NCBI GenBank assembly: GCA_949752745.1
Contig: OX457034.1
Coordinates: 2,123,833 to 2,187,832, forward strand
Reading direction: 5' to 3'
DNA: 64,000 bases
Origin: Protula sp. h YS-2021
Taxonomy: Eukaryota; Annelida; Polychaeta; Sabellida; Serpulidae
The position numbers and the translations under genes are program-made. The notes beneath the pieces were generated by a model. The model worked only from the letters and a program-made list of their open reading frames with translations, was not told where the DNA came from and ran no database searches. Shown piece by piece: positions 12,205 to 25,800 of this stretch; position 1 is the stretch's first letter, and each line of letters opens with the position of its first letter.

Positions 12205-13280
12205 CAGTCTCACGCGCCTACAGCCCGCATTAGTGGGTGGATTGATTTCAGATTTTACCCAGGGGTGCTCCTAAGCATCCCGCAGTGCAGTGACCAGGAT
12301 TCGACCGGATCGGAGCAAAATTGCCAAAATGGCAAAACTTTAAAAAATTGCAGAAACTGAATAAGGACTTTGCATAACACACATCAGTCTCACGCGCCTA
12401 CAGCCCGCATTAGTGGGTGGATTGATTTAAGATTTTACCCATGGCTGCTCCTAAGCATCCCGCAGTGCAGTGACCAGGATTCGACCGCATCCGAGCAAAA
12501 TTGTCAAAATGACAAAACTTAAAAAAATGGAAGAAATGAATTAGGAATGAGCATAACACATATCGGTCTCACGCGCCTACAGGCCGCATTAGTGAGTGGA
12601 TTGATTTAAGATTTTACCCATGGCTGCTCTTAAGCATCCCGCAGTGCAGTGACCAGGATTCGACCGGATCGGAGCAAAATTGCCAAAATGGCAAAACTTT
12701 AAAAAATTGCAGAAACTGAATAAGGACTTTGCATAACACACATCAGTCTCACGCGCCTACAGCCCGCATTAGTGGGTGGATTGATTTAAGATTTTACCCA
12801 TGGCTGCTCCTAAGCATCCCGCAGTGCAGTGACCAGGATTCGACCGGATCCGAGCAAAATTGTCAAAATGACAAAACTTAAAAAAATGGAAGAAATGAAT
12901 TAGGAATGAGCATAACACATATCGGTCTCACGCGCCTACAGGCCGCATTAGTGAGTGGATTGATTTAAGATTTTACCCATGGCTGCTCCTAAGCATCCCG
13001 CAGTGCAGTGACCAGGATTCGACCGGATCGGAGCAAAATTGCCAAAATGGCAAAACTTTAAAAAATTGCAGAAACTGAATAAGGACTTTGCATAACACAC
13101 ATCAGTCTCACGCGCCTACAGCCCGCATTAGTGGGTGGATTGATTTAAGATTTTACCCATGGCTGCTCCTAAGCATCCCGCAGTGCAGTGACCAGGATTC
13201 GACCGGATCCGACTAAAATTGTCAAAATGACAAAACTTTAAAAAATGGAAGAAATGAATTAGGAATGAGCATAACACATA
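12205..13280. repeat. 180-bp satellite, six monomers in A/B dimers
   Basis: Monomers start at about 12205, 12385, 12564, 12744, 12923 and 13103 (179-180 bp). They alternate between an A type (AAAAAATTGCAGAAACTG, CAGTCTC junction) and a B type (AAAATGGAAGAAATGAATTA, CGGTCTC junction), giving a 359-bp higher-order dimer repeated three times. Confidence 0.9.
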
Positions 13281-14094
13281 AATCAGGTATACAATTTGCG
13301 CGAACCCGGCGGATTCATGCTTCTCGAGCATCTAGTTTTGGCAGTTTACCAAAATATAATGGAAATATTGGCGAAGAAACAATTTCGTATTAAGATCTAA
13401 ACTGAAGCAAGGATTTGGTCGTATTGCTTTGACATTTTGTTTAAAGGCAACGAACATTGCTACATAGCTATTAACTTTTTTTGGCGATTCGCCAAAATTT
13501 GATAGATATATTGGCGATAATTCATTTTTGTATTAAAATCTTGACTGAAACCAGGTACATGGCCTTACTGTCTTGAAATTTTGGCTGCCAGTTATACTTG
13601 ACATCAGCATTCATGAGTTGGGGTATTGTTCATGGACAATATTGTTTTTAGCTCGTAATTTCAATCACATTAGTAACAACAGGAAGTGTCCGTTACCGGG
13701 GGTTGTTAAGAAAGTGTGGGGCGGAGGGGTGGGGGTGGAGGGGGCGGGGAAGTTGGTGGGATAGCGAGCTAAAGTACTCAGGCAGTCAGTGCTATAAATA
13801 TGTTCGTATTAAGAAAACAGTTGTATGTTTTAAATTAACCGGTACATAACGGGTCGCAGTAAGAAAAATTCAGTTCAAAATTTGGATAAATGAATAAACA
13901 TGGGTGCAGTTAATCCAGCTGTGCGGTTAATGAGTGAAATTGAACCAAAATCGGTGGATTTTCCTGGGGTGCGGTTAATCCAGTGTACGGTTAATCCAGT
14001 GAGCGGTTAATCTAGAGAGCTGGTAATGTACCAGAACTAACGGTGGTCGTGTCGTGTCCGCACGAGGGCGTAAATGAGGTGTTGCATTTGACAG
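13281..14094. other. Dispersed GGCGA-type repeat remnants and GC-rich spacer
   Basis: About 13330-13560 holds two degenerate units of the repeat described at 33360-35360 (GGCGATTCGCCAAAA). A G-rich tract lies at 13715-13760 and a few GCGGTTAATCCAG repeats at 13905-14020. No exon recognised. Confidence 0.6.
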
Positions 14095-14217
14095 AACTAC
14101 TTCCTGCTGACGTCATCGATGGACAAGACGGTGCGGCTGTGGCACGTGTCTCGCAAAGAGTGTCTCTGCTGCTTCCAGCACATCGACTTCGTCACCGCCA
14201 TCGCCTTCCACCCCAAG
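14095..14217 (+). CDS. WDR44: WDR44 exon (WD repeat: [12 protein letters not shown])
   Basis: Acceptor TTTGACAG, donor AAG/GTCAGT, 41 codons, phase 0-0. Encodes NYFLLTSS to [10 protein letters not shown]. Confidence 0.92.
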
Positions 14218-16662
14218 GTCAGTCTCCTCCCCTCTCCTTCTATATGTCTAGCGGGTCGTACGTAAAGAAATGATAGGGAAAACGTAGGGCGCATTTTCGA
14301 ACACGTATTTTGCATCCCGCCCCTTTTAAGCATATTTTCAGACCTCAGTTTTCGCCATGAAGAATGAAGCGAACACTGGGTCCGTCACGCACAAAACAGG
14401 TTAAAAATTTTCACATTTATTAACTAGGTCATAAATATGGTTATTTCCAAAATGTACATCAAATAACAGCGAAATAAAAACCCACACGAGTAGCGCAGCC
14501 CGTACTGCATCGCCCCAACTAAGCGTACTGCATCGCCCCAACCAAGCATACGGAGGGAGTAAAGAAGTTCCTTATAAACTAAACAAATGAAGACAAATAT
14601 TTCTGAAGTGAGGCACATAATAAAAGTAATACGTCATGCTATATGTGCAGAATGTGACTTTTGCCGTCAGTCTACAGGCACGTACGGGCGTCCGCCTTCG
14701 GAGGAAGGTACGGGCGTCCGCCTTCGGAGGGAGGTACGGGCGTTCGCCTTGGGAGGGAGGTACGGGCGTCCGCCTTCGGAGGAAGGTACGGGCGTCTGCC
14801 TTCGGAGGGAGGTACGGGCGTTCGCCTTGGGAGGGAGGTACGGGCGTCCGCCTTGGGAGGGAGGTACGGGCGTCCGCCTTGGGAGGGAGGTACGGGCGTC
14901 CGCCTTCGGACGGAGTTACGGGCGTCTGCCTTCGGAGGGAGGTACGGGCGTTCGCCTTGGGAGGGAGGTACGGGCGTTCGCCTTGGGAGGGAGGGGGCGG
15001 GCACATAAAGAATGTAGTATTACTATTATATGTTGCCTTGGAAGCCAAAATAAAGCAGTACATTATAATATGCTCAAGATTTGTAGTCTGTACATAATAT
15101 GTAACAGGGGCGGGAGAATGTGTGTGGCAGGAGGGCCCCCGGTGTTCCGTGCTGAGAAAACGGGGTTGTTCCTCCGCACGGGGATGTTCCTTCGCACGGG
15201 GATGTTCCTCCGCACGGGGATGTTCCTCCGCACGGGAATGATTCTCCATGTTCTCCTTGTTTTCAGGCCGTGACGGGATCTTGCAAGTTTTCAGGCCGTG
15301 ACGGGATTTTGCATGTTTTCAGCTCTGGGATCTTGCATGTTTTCAGCCCGGGGATCTTGCGTGTTTTCAGCCCAGGGATCTTGCGTGTTTTAGGACGACC
15401 GTTATTTCCTGAGTGGCTCCCTGGACGGCAAGCTACGGCTGTGGAACATCCCGGACAAGAAAGTGGCGCTGTGGAACGAAGTGAGCGGCTCAAGCAAGCT
15501 CATCACCGCGGCCAACTTCTGCCTCAACGCCAAGTTCGCCGTGGTGGGGACGTACGACGGCCGCTGTGTCTTCTACAGTACCGAGGTATTCGCTTCCCCT
15601 CTACCTACTTCTGTTGATACGCTCAAGTGCCCATGCTATCCACAGTGCTAAAGCAAGTTACTGACATTTTTCATGAAAATGAGGTTCTAGATCAAGACAT
15701 AATTGTTCGTAAGAGTGTTCGATTAAAACATTTGAAAAGAGAGGCGTGGCTGCCACTGTTCCGCTGGAGGCGTGGACTTTAGGCAGCTCTTACTTGTGTA
15801 CTTGCAGCAATTGAAGTACTACACACAGATTCATGTGCGGTCGACGCGGGGCAAGAACGCCAAGGGCCGGAAGGTGACGGGCGTGGAGCCTTTCCCGGGA
15901 GAGGACAAGGTAAGCTCCCCCTCCCCCCCCCCAACTTGGCTCCGACGTGACGTGGGTGAGCGCATGGTGATTGACCACCCCCCACCCTTCCTCACAACAC
16001 ACACACACGGCTTTCTTGTGAGGTTGGTAAGGGCACTGTGACGTTGGCGAGGGCATGGTGACCGTCCATCCCCTTGCCCCCCCCCCCCCACCCCAGCCAC
16101 GCACACACAGAGTTCACCTGAGCCCCCACCCCCGTACACATACGTGTCATTGCTGTGTGACGTCACACGACAGGGGTAAGACCACGCCGCATTTCCTGTC
16201 ACAGTTCTGTGACGTAGCAAAACACACGGATAAGACCGCGTGGTATTTCTTGTGACTGCTGTGTGACGTAACGAGCACACGGATAAGACCACGTGGTATT
16301 TCCTGTGACTGCTCTGTGACGTAACGAACACACGGATAAGACCACGTGGTATTTCCTGTGAGCATTTCTTACTTTCTCTTTCAGATTTTAGTGACCTCAA
16401 ACGACTCACGGATAAGGCTGTATGACCTGCGTGACCTAACATTGACCTGTAAATACAGAGGTTGTCTTAACAACAGCAGTCAAATCAAGGCTTCGTTTAG
16501 GTAACGATTTATTTCATTGAACTCAGAGTTAGTTTGAACGACAAAGAAAGAAACAGCTCGAATAGATGTGGCTACAAAATAAAAATGTGTCGAGCAAATA
16601 GTATCTAAATATCTAGATATTTTTTGTCTTGGGGACCCTTGGTGAGTCTTTCCGGAATAGAT

Positions 16663-16746
<84 letters not shown>

Positions 16747-16849
16747 ATATATATATATATATATTGAAAGAGAGAGAGAGAAAGAGAGATAGGGAGAGAG
16801 AGAAGGAGAGAGGGATGGAGAGAGAGAGAGAGAGAGGGGGAGAGAGAGA

Positions 16850-16896
<47 letters not shown>

Positions 16897-19800
16897 AATG
16901 TTTGGGGCCATTGTTCTACGTTAGTCCATTCCGGAATATACTCAAGCTGTATCGAAAGTGTTTTTTTTTCGCCCAGAACTAAAATATGTGCTATGGCCGT
17001 CAGATGTTGTGTACGATATCTCGAGAACGAAAAGTCAGACTTCAAATTTGATCTGTGTATTCCTTGGTTAGGTCGGACGGTTCGATCAACTTGACGCTGT
17101 TACGTTATTAGGGAAGGCGTATGACGCCATCACGTAAAAATCTTGTGTGCGAAATTTCTCAGCCGCTGAACATCGGAGAAAGTTCAAACTTGCTGGGATT
17201 GTTGCTTGTTAGGTCCAAAAAATTCTTTCATATTATGTCGTGTGTAGAACGAACGAGTTCGGTGTATGACGTCATCACGTAATATATGTATATATTTTGA
17301 CCAAGATCTTGTGTGCAAAATATCTCGATAACGGAAAGTAGGATCGAGATTTTTATGCTAGTATTTCTTCGATCAGTCGGACGGTTCTATCAACTTTTGA
17401 CGAATGTAGCGGTATTAAGAAAAACGTACGACGTCATTACGTTAGAATCTTTAATGTAATGTAACCACTGAATATCGCAGAAAGTTTTAACTCTATGGGT
17501 TTTTCGCGTGGTGGGTCCGAAAGATCTGTCAAATTTGTCGCAAGTAGAACAACCGAAAACGGTGCATGACGTCATCAAGTAAATTAGGCATATACACGTG
17601 TAGTGAAGTTCAGAAAGGTGTCATTACGCGGGAAGTTATCTCTTAAGCAGAATATATCGATAGCGGGAAGTCGGTCTGACTTCAAAGTTGGTGTAGTTAT
17701 TCCTTGGATAAGTCGCACGGTTTTTATTAGCCCAAGCTTCTTACAGAAGCAGGGGCTCTAGCAGGCATTGAAAGCATGTGCGTATGTGCGCCTTTAGGTT
17801 GAAAAATCGTATCTCCTCCTAGGTTTTTAGCCTGGATGTCCTGCAATTTTGGTTGATGGTAGCGGACATAAGCACCTACCTGGCTATTAATTTTTTGGCG
17901 ATTCGCCAAAAATTGGCGGAAATATTGGGGAAAACCAAATTTTTTTCGTAAAATCTTAACTACTTCTAGGAAAGTAATCAGGGTGTCCACCAATCAGGGA
18001 AATCAGAGAAAAATTAGGGATTTTTTTGAATTTGACCAAAAATTGACGAAACTGCGAACCTCCAAACTTAACCAAACTTTTTGTTTGTGGGCGGGGGGAG
18101 GGGGGGGGGCACTGTGGGGGCACTTTTGTACGCGCAATTTCTCAGTTATTCTGCACGGCAGCCTTTTGAGTTTTTATGGAGCGAAGAAATATATGTTGCG
18201 ACTGTGCGACTTGGGATTGTTTTTGGATTTGAGTACAAATTGACGAAACTATGAAACTTCCAACATGATCAAAATTTTTTTTTGTGGATGCACGATGCTT
18301 CCACTTTTATTCGCTGACCAAAATTCCGTCCACCACCCTCGTGCTTTTTTACGTGCGATGTGATCCAGCCGTACTAAAAAAGTCCGTTGTACTGCTCCCT
18401 ATTCAGATATCGTTCGGCAGGGGGACTATGATCAGTTTCACTGATATACTGTTCTCTGTCTGAATTTATTTTGTATAATGCACTTCAGTGGTTATTGGTT
18501 ACGTTAATTGTTTCATAAGTATGATTTACATGTAGTAGATAGGACGTTTACTACTTCGGAATATACTGAGCATTACACACTGCATATATATAGTATGTAT
18601 ATTAACAACAGAAAATCGGGGAAATCAGGGAAAATCAGGCAAAAATCAGGGAATTTGAAAAAGACTTAAGGCTGGACACTCTGAAATCTCACTCTGGAAA
18701 TTTTAAGTGGGATAGCAAGCATTATGACCTATCTGGCTATTACTTTTTTTTGGTAAATGCCTAAAACTTGACGAAAATTTTGGCGAAAATTTTTTCATTA
18801 AAATCGTAACTAACTGCTGGAAAATAACCTTACTGTCTTGATTTTTTGTTTTACAGTGTTGACATTTAAAGTGAAGGTAGCAGGCGTTACTATGTACCTG
18901 ATCATTACTCTTTTTGGGTGATTCACCAAAAATTGGCGAAAAATCAAATTTTTACGTAAAATCGGAACTACAAGAAAATAGTCTCATTGTCTTGAAATTT
19001 TAAGTGAGAGTATCAAGCGTTACCAAAATTTTGTGAAAATTGTGGCGAAAAGAAATAAATTTTCAGTGAAACCGTAAATAACTGCTGGAAAATAGTCTTA
19101 GTGACTTGAAAGTTGAAATAAAGGTAGTAGCAGTGACCTATGTGTGAGGACGTAATCAGTGATGTGTGTGTGAGGACGTAAGCAGTGATGTGTGCAGTGT
19201 TGCCACATCATCTTTTTTTTAAAGGCTTATCCTTTTTTTTTTGAAAAAGCCCGATTTTATCCTTTTTTATCCTTAAATACTTTTTTTGTACTTTTTTTAA
19301 CATTTTCATCCTTCTTTTATACTTTTTTTTTCGCTTTTCATCCTTTTTTTTGTTTTATTTTGATACTTTTTTTTCATTTTCTTTTTTCGTTCAAAATATT
19401 ATTTTTTTCCCAATTAGTTATATGATTTTTTCTGGTATAATTTTTTCTCACCATAGTCATAACCCATGATTAGCCATAATATTAACCGCTCTTACACTGT
19501 ATGTGTATGTAATTTCCAACTTTTTTGTAGCGTCTATTAGTAAAATCAATACATCTGTAGAGAAAGGGTATTTTTTTCATGGAATTGAAACATATATTCT
19601 GTAAACGTATTCATTGTCTTATCACACTGTAAAATATCCAGTATTCTAAATGGTGTTGAGTAGTTATATGTCTCCCCCAAAGGGAGACATATATAGCATT
19701 TGGTGTGTCCGTCTGTCCGCAGTGAGTTCTTATGGAATTAAAGAGTCGATTTTTCTCAAAACATACATACATATTGGGGTACAAGTCTAGATGATGCCTG

Positions 19801-22800
19801 TGCCATTTTTTTTTCGTTTCCTCAAAAATTCTATTTTTGGCAAATTTTTGAACATAGGGGGGGGGGAGTTTCGTGCATTTTTTTCACTTTGGCAGGCCAT
19901 ATCTCCAAAACAGTTTGTTGGATTAGGCTGAAACGTGGCAAGAACAACACAAATATAGTGTAAATGTTTACTGTGAAGGTTTACTTCGTTTCCGTTGAAA
20001 ATGTATTTTTGGCGAATTTTAAAATTTTTGATTTTTAACTTTTTTGGCCATAATTGTTGCGATGTCTCCGAAACAGTTTGTTGGATTAGGCTGAAACATG
20101 GCAAGAAGAATCCATATGTAGTGGATATGTTTACTGCGAAGTTGTTCTTCATTTTCTGTAAAAATGTATTTTTGGCGATTTTTTCAATTTTTGGGGCTCG
20201 TCAATGTTGTACTTTTAAGCAAGGAATTTTTTCCACGTGACTGATTGGGGGAAGGGGAAGCATATCCGTTTTTGCTTTAACAAAACACTGGCTAATCTAG
20301 TTTTTATTTCTTGAATGATTTTCAATAACTTCATTCTGTAAGTTAGAGCTGCATGTCCCTAGGGACCATCGATAAAGTACGTACGCACTTTTTTTTAGAC
20401 CAGCCGACCATGTCCGGCTGGTCTTATCACATCAATAGAGGAGTATCCGTCGTCTGTATTTACGTATGCACGTGTGTAAACTTTTACTTAAATTAAAATG
20501 CTTCTTCTCCCTCAGTTTTGATCGGATTCCTCTCAAATTTTAAACGAATGTTCTCCAGGTAGGCCTCTCTAAAAAAAATTTTTTTGGCGATCCGCCAAAA
20601 AATGGCTAAATGGGGGCTTTTAATGTATTTTGGAGCTAATTTAACCAAGCAATGCTGCCAATGTTGATATGCGAAGTATTCATGTACTTCGGCGCGCAAA
20701 CCGAATAAAAACAATGAAACAACTTCCACGTGTTTCTGTTTATTTTTCGCACCAAATGAGGTAGGTTAAACTACACCAAAAGAGGTGACGTCACATTTAT
20801 TTTTGCGCGCAAAAATTCAGAAGCACTTTCTAATTAGGATATCTTTTTTCGTTTTCGGATATTCTTACTGGATGCTCAACACACTTCACAAATGTAAGTT
20901 TCTGCTTCGTTTGGTGGCCAGAAACCTAGGTTTCTTGCTGTAGTTGTTGCACAATTCGGAGCTATCGTCTCGCTACATTCTGCCAATGGATCTATGCTAG
21001 GTTCGGCTTTCGTTGCTAGGCAGCGTACAGCCTTGTGATCCGGGGTCTGGGAGAGTCTGGAAAAGGTTTTTTGTTCGCAGCTGTCTGACAGCTCGCACGT
21101 CGTATTGGCGGGCCTGTGTACGATGTCTTTTTTTTCACTCCCCTCCCTTCAAGTGGGACAGCCTGTGTCGACAGTGCGTTCTACACACTCTGATCCTGTT
21201 GCCCACCACAGGATCCACACCTAAACTGCAGTTATTCGCAGTTTGGGGGCGGTTTTTGTCGCCTGACAGTATCTAGGTCACGATAACTGTCATGGAGCCA
21301 TCAACCGCGGCGGGGAAAAAGGGGTTTCCCAAGCCTTACAGGCAAAGTTTGCGCGGATGAAGCGCTTACTGCCTGGCAGATCAAGGCTGCATACCCCCCC
21401 CGCCCCCCTCCCTCCACAGTCCACGGGCTTTCGAGCCCCGCAGGACACGTTTTGGGCGATTTTCCTTGGGAATTCCTCAAGGAATGCGCCGCGGGGTTTC
21501 CCCATGTCTGTGCGACGCCACGTGACTTGTTGTATTGACAACAGCTGGCACGCCGTACGACAGCAGAGTTATTTTGCGCTCGCACGGCGACAGCAGTGGG
21601 GTTGGTGTCGGACTAACAGAGGATTAAGTTACAGTCCTATCTAACACATATTTCACCCCACCCCTGAACACCCTCGTATAGTCATAGAATTAGAGGAGTT
21701 CCGCTCCAAGTCTCGTAGGACATTGATCCTTATGTCACGACAGGAGGTCTGCGAGACAAGACGGTTCTGTCGTGACGAAATTAGTGCATGTACAGTCAAA
21801 TTTACTGCGAGTACTAGGTACTGGAGAGTCAGGCTGCAGTGAGATGAAATGCTTCCGGTAAATTGTCTTTTTACAGATCGGTAGATACGGAGTTAAATTG
21901 AACATCTTTGCCGGAACGCCACAAATAACCAGGCTTGTCATGACAGTCAAGGTTCGCGGGGCAGCGGGGTCTTGTCATGACAAAGTCATTGTAGCTACAG
22001 GTTAAAGCTTACCACGGGTAGTAGTGCGGAAACTCCATGTAGCAATAAGGAGGTGTGTCGCTGGAAAAGTTTTTTTGCTTATCAACCCGACGAAAGAAAA
22101 CACATACACACACACACACTTCGGAACCCTGCAGAGTAGCACATCAGTCTTCGTCATGACAAACAAGTTTCGCGCTACCAAGGGGTTCGTCATGAAGAAA
22201 CGTTGTTACGACTGAAGCTTATCTTTGTCATGACAAGCAAGTTTCGCACGACCAACGGGTGATTTGTCATGACGAAATAAGTGCCACTGCAACCTCTTGA
22301 CGTTGCAGAGCATTTCTTCTTTCGTCACGACGAGCCAGTTTCGCGCGAACAAGGGACTCTGTCGTGACCACATAGTTTCACTGCACCCTGAAACTTATTG
22401 CAGATATCATATGCTGGCCTTTCAGAATGCAGTGAGTGGGAATACCCCGGGATGGTTTTTTATCGAACTCGTAGCATATTCTACGATTCAAAATGTCATT
22501 CCGGGATTCTGCAAAACAGTTCGCTTGTGTGTGTCATGACAAGCAAGTTTCGCACGACCGACGGGTATTTTGCCATGACGAAATAAATAAGTTTCGCGCG
22601 ACCAGCAGACTCTGTCGTGACGAAATAAGTTTCGCTGCACCCGGAAACGTACTGCAGGTATCACATGCTTGACTTTCAAACCACAGTGGAGGCGAATACT
22701 CTGGGATGACTTTTTATCGAACTCTTAGCACAGTATACGATCAAAAATGTCAATCTAGGATTCTGCAGAACGGTTGACTTGTATGTGTCATGACAAGCAA

Positions 22801-25800
22801 GTTTCGCGCGACCAACGGGTATTTTGTCATGACGAGATAAATATCACTGCAATCTCTCGTTTTCTGCAGAGTATTTCCTGTTTCGTCACGACGAGCCAAC
22901 GGGCTCTGTCGTGACGAAATAAGTTTCGCTGCACTCTGAAACTTACTGCAGGTATCAGATGCTGGATTTCAGACCGCAGAAAGGAGTAATACCCCCGAAT
23001 GATTTTTGTTTTATGGAACGGTTAGCACCGCTTACGATTAAAAATTTTAAAAATATTTTTGTCATGACAAGTAAGTTTCGCACGACTAAAGGGTATTTTT
23101 TCATGACGAAATAAGTATCACTGCATCCTGAAACTTACAATGGGTATCATTGGCTTGGCTCTCAGGTTGCAGGCAGGAAGAATGCCGTCGTATTACGTTG
23201 GATCAGTGTGTGGACACCTTATGTCTCATCTCGACCCACACAGCTCGTGCCCCAGGTATCGTGAACGCGCTTGGAAAGCCTAACACCAAGTATACTCCCG
23301 AACACACGTACGACGAATGCAGCAGACTTACCTAGGGGCAATGGCGCGCGTTACTTAAAGTACGTCAGCACAACGCTGGTCGACGCAGTGCCCGCGAAAC
23401 GGACTCAGTCGTGCAGTGCACAGTTCAATGCTAAAATGGCACTGCCAACCGAGGAGTTCGGAACTCTTGCGTAGATGTCGATACCTGTCTGCTAAACATC
23501 GCCTCACCAGACGCCGATGTTGTACCGACATCTAACTCTGCAGAATCCATGCAGGGACTCACCCAGACACAAATTGAGACCTGTCGTATCGGGGGGAAAA
23601 CCATGTCATCTAATAAATAAAATATGCCCGATCTTGTCTGTCAAAACAGGAAGCCGATGGCAGCGCAGTAATTTCGTACAGACGGACATAATTGGCGTGA
23701 CATCCTGACTAGTACTTGTTATTCCAGCGCTTTCACGCAGGGGACGTTGTGTACTGACAGAAGGTTCAAAGCGTCATAATGCACTAATGCACTACAAGCA
23801 ACTGTGCATTCACGAATGTTTAGTTGAGTTTTCTACTCGTCAGACGATCAACTGTTTCGCGGCGCGAACTCTCGTCGTCACGCCAGAATTGGCTCCACCA
23901 TTAAGTCACGTTGTGTTACTTAAAACTGTTAATAGTGCAGAATCAACAGACTAATTAAGTTGCACTTCAAAGAACGTTCCCTTTTTCACTGATTAACTGA
24001 ACGTTGGGGTTTTAAAAAATCAGGTGAAAAAAAGGGGGGAGCATGTGGTGATTCGCACGACATCGCTCCCCACTGGCATACGTAATGCCTGCTAGTTGGG
24101 AACTGCGGGTGAAGGAGTGAGACAGATTCGTTGGGGATTTACGAATATGTTACTCCAGATCAGTTTTGTTTACTGTTCACACCTACAGGAAGAGTTGCAC
24201 GGTTCGGGTGACGAAGTCTCGCCTAACATAAATTCGCACGACAAAACGAAACTTGTCTGATCAAAGACATCCACCTCCGGTTCTACGTCTATCAACAGTG
24301 GCAGCATCGCTGGGTTAAATTAGCTCCAAGATACATTAAAAGTGACGTTTTAAGGAATTAAAACGCATTTTTATGTGTTATTGGAGTTTAACCTAAGCAA
24401 TGCTGCCAATGACACAAGTTTACCCTCCCAGCCTCCCTGTCTCGTCTTTGGACCAGGGAAAGTGACTGGAGCAGGCTCAAAAATTAAATATAACGTCACC
24501 TCTTTTGGTCTTGTTTAACCTGACCTCATTTAGTGCGAAAAATAAACAGAAACACGTGGAAGTTGTTTCATTGTTTTTATTCGGTTTGCGCGCCGAAGTA
24601 CATGAATACTTCGCATATCAACATTGGCAGCATTGCTTAGGTTAAAGTCCAATAACACATAAAAATGCGTTTTAATTCCTTAAAACTACACATCTAAAAA
24701 TTTTCGGTTGCCAATTTTCAAAATGGCAACATTTATTCTCTAGGTAGGCCTCTCTTGAAAAATTACTTTTTTTGGCGATCCGCTAAAAATTGGTTAAGTG
24801 GGGGCATTTAAAAATATTTAGTAGCCAATCTTCAAAACTCTTCTTTTGGCACAATTTGACCGGATTCCTTTATAAATTTGTAAAGTACAATAAGGTATGC
24901 AAATATTTTTAATCGCCGTGAAAACGAGCAATATAAAATCAGGGTTCGCGTTGGTGGTGTTTTTGTCCACTTTTTGGGCATCTTTTACGAAATGACTCAC
25001 TTTTTCGGAACCAACCGAGTTTTTCTGGACTTAACTGAGTCACACTTTCCCTTTTTGACTCACTTTCCTGAGATCCCAGCGCGAACCCTTAACATTAATG
25101 TTTTCTCGATCTTCAGCAAAATATGAATTATCCTTTTTTTCATACTTTTTTTCTCAAATTTATCCTTTTTTATCCTTTTTTTGTCCTTTTTTTCTTGACG
25201 ACTCCGTGGCAACGCTGTGTGTGTGTGTGAGGACGTAAGCAGTGGCGTGTGTGAGGACGTAAGCAGTGACGTGTGTGTGAGGACGTAAGCAGTGGCGTGT
25301 GTGTGAGGACGTAAGCAGTGACATGTGCTTGCCGTGTTGCAGCCACAACGGGCGCTTCCTGGTGTGCGGCTCGGAGGACCAGTTCGTCTACATCTGGCGC
25401 GTGCAGCACGAGCTCCACGCCTTCTCCTCGGCGCGCCGCGACCGCAGCCAGTACTGGGAGGCCATCAAAGGTACCGTCGCGGAGTTTGTCTGCCTTTGTT
25501 ATGATATATTATTATTTTTGGCGCCTGTATATGGAACACTTAATAAACACCGTATACCTTCAACCTTCTAATTTTTTTAACCTTTTATATTCTGATTGCG
25601 GACTTATTATGCACAAAAGTAATTGCAATTGAGGCTAATTGTATTATCTCAATCAAATAGCTTTTATTAACCTCAGCTTCTTACAGAAGCAGGGACTATA
25701 GCAGTCGTTGAAAGTATGACTGTACGTGGGCATTTAAGTTGAAAAATCCCCTTCTAGGCTTTTAGACTGAATCTCTTGACATTTTGGTTCATGGTATCGG

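Larger units (their letters stand above)
20618..24655. mobile_element. Inverted-repeat element nested in the hAT-like insertion
   Basis: About 170 bp at 20618-20810 (with GCAATGCTGCCAATGTTGAT, CTTCGGCGCGCAAACCG, AACTTCCACGTGTTTCTG) returns in reverse complement at about 24480-24655. A second, shorter inverted pair lies at 24333-24400 and 24625-24690. Its interior holds the TCATGA repeats and has no recognisable genes. Confidence 0.65.
19195..25217. mobile_element. Candidate hAT-like insertion (6.0 kb, no intact transposase)
   Basis: Begins CAGTGTTGCCAC and ends GTGGCAACGCTG: 12-bp inverted termini with one mismatch and the CAG start typical of hAT elements. The flanking 8-mers are GATGTGTG and TGTGTGTG (6 of 8 match, inside a microsatellite), so the target duplication is weak support. 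Both ends carry T-rich TATCCTTTTTT tracts. No transposase is recognisable. It hosts a further inverted-repeat element. Confidence 0.4.
16501..25342. other. 8.8-kb WDR44 intron filled with repeats
   Basis: No coding exon recognised. Contents in order: TA and GA microsatellites, a diverged ACGTCATCACGTAA-type dispersed repeat (about 16980-17720), GGCGATTCGCC-type repeats (17730-17970, 18700-19130), a GAGGACGTAAGCAGTG minisatellite interrupted by a hAT-like insertion, then that same minisatellite running into the next exon. Confidence 0.7.

Noticed and set aside
12205..13280. tRNA-derived SINE
   Set aside because: A near B-box is present on the minus strand, but it is one base short, no A-box was found, and the units are a tandem satellite.
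14572..15273. Long open frames on both strands (about 225 codons)
   Set aside because: Produced by a ~27-bp minisatellite; low complexity and no domain.
16480..17045. Open frames rich in Tyr-Ile or Ser-Leu
   Set aside because: Translations of TA and GA microsatellites.
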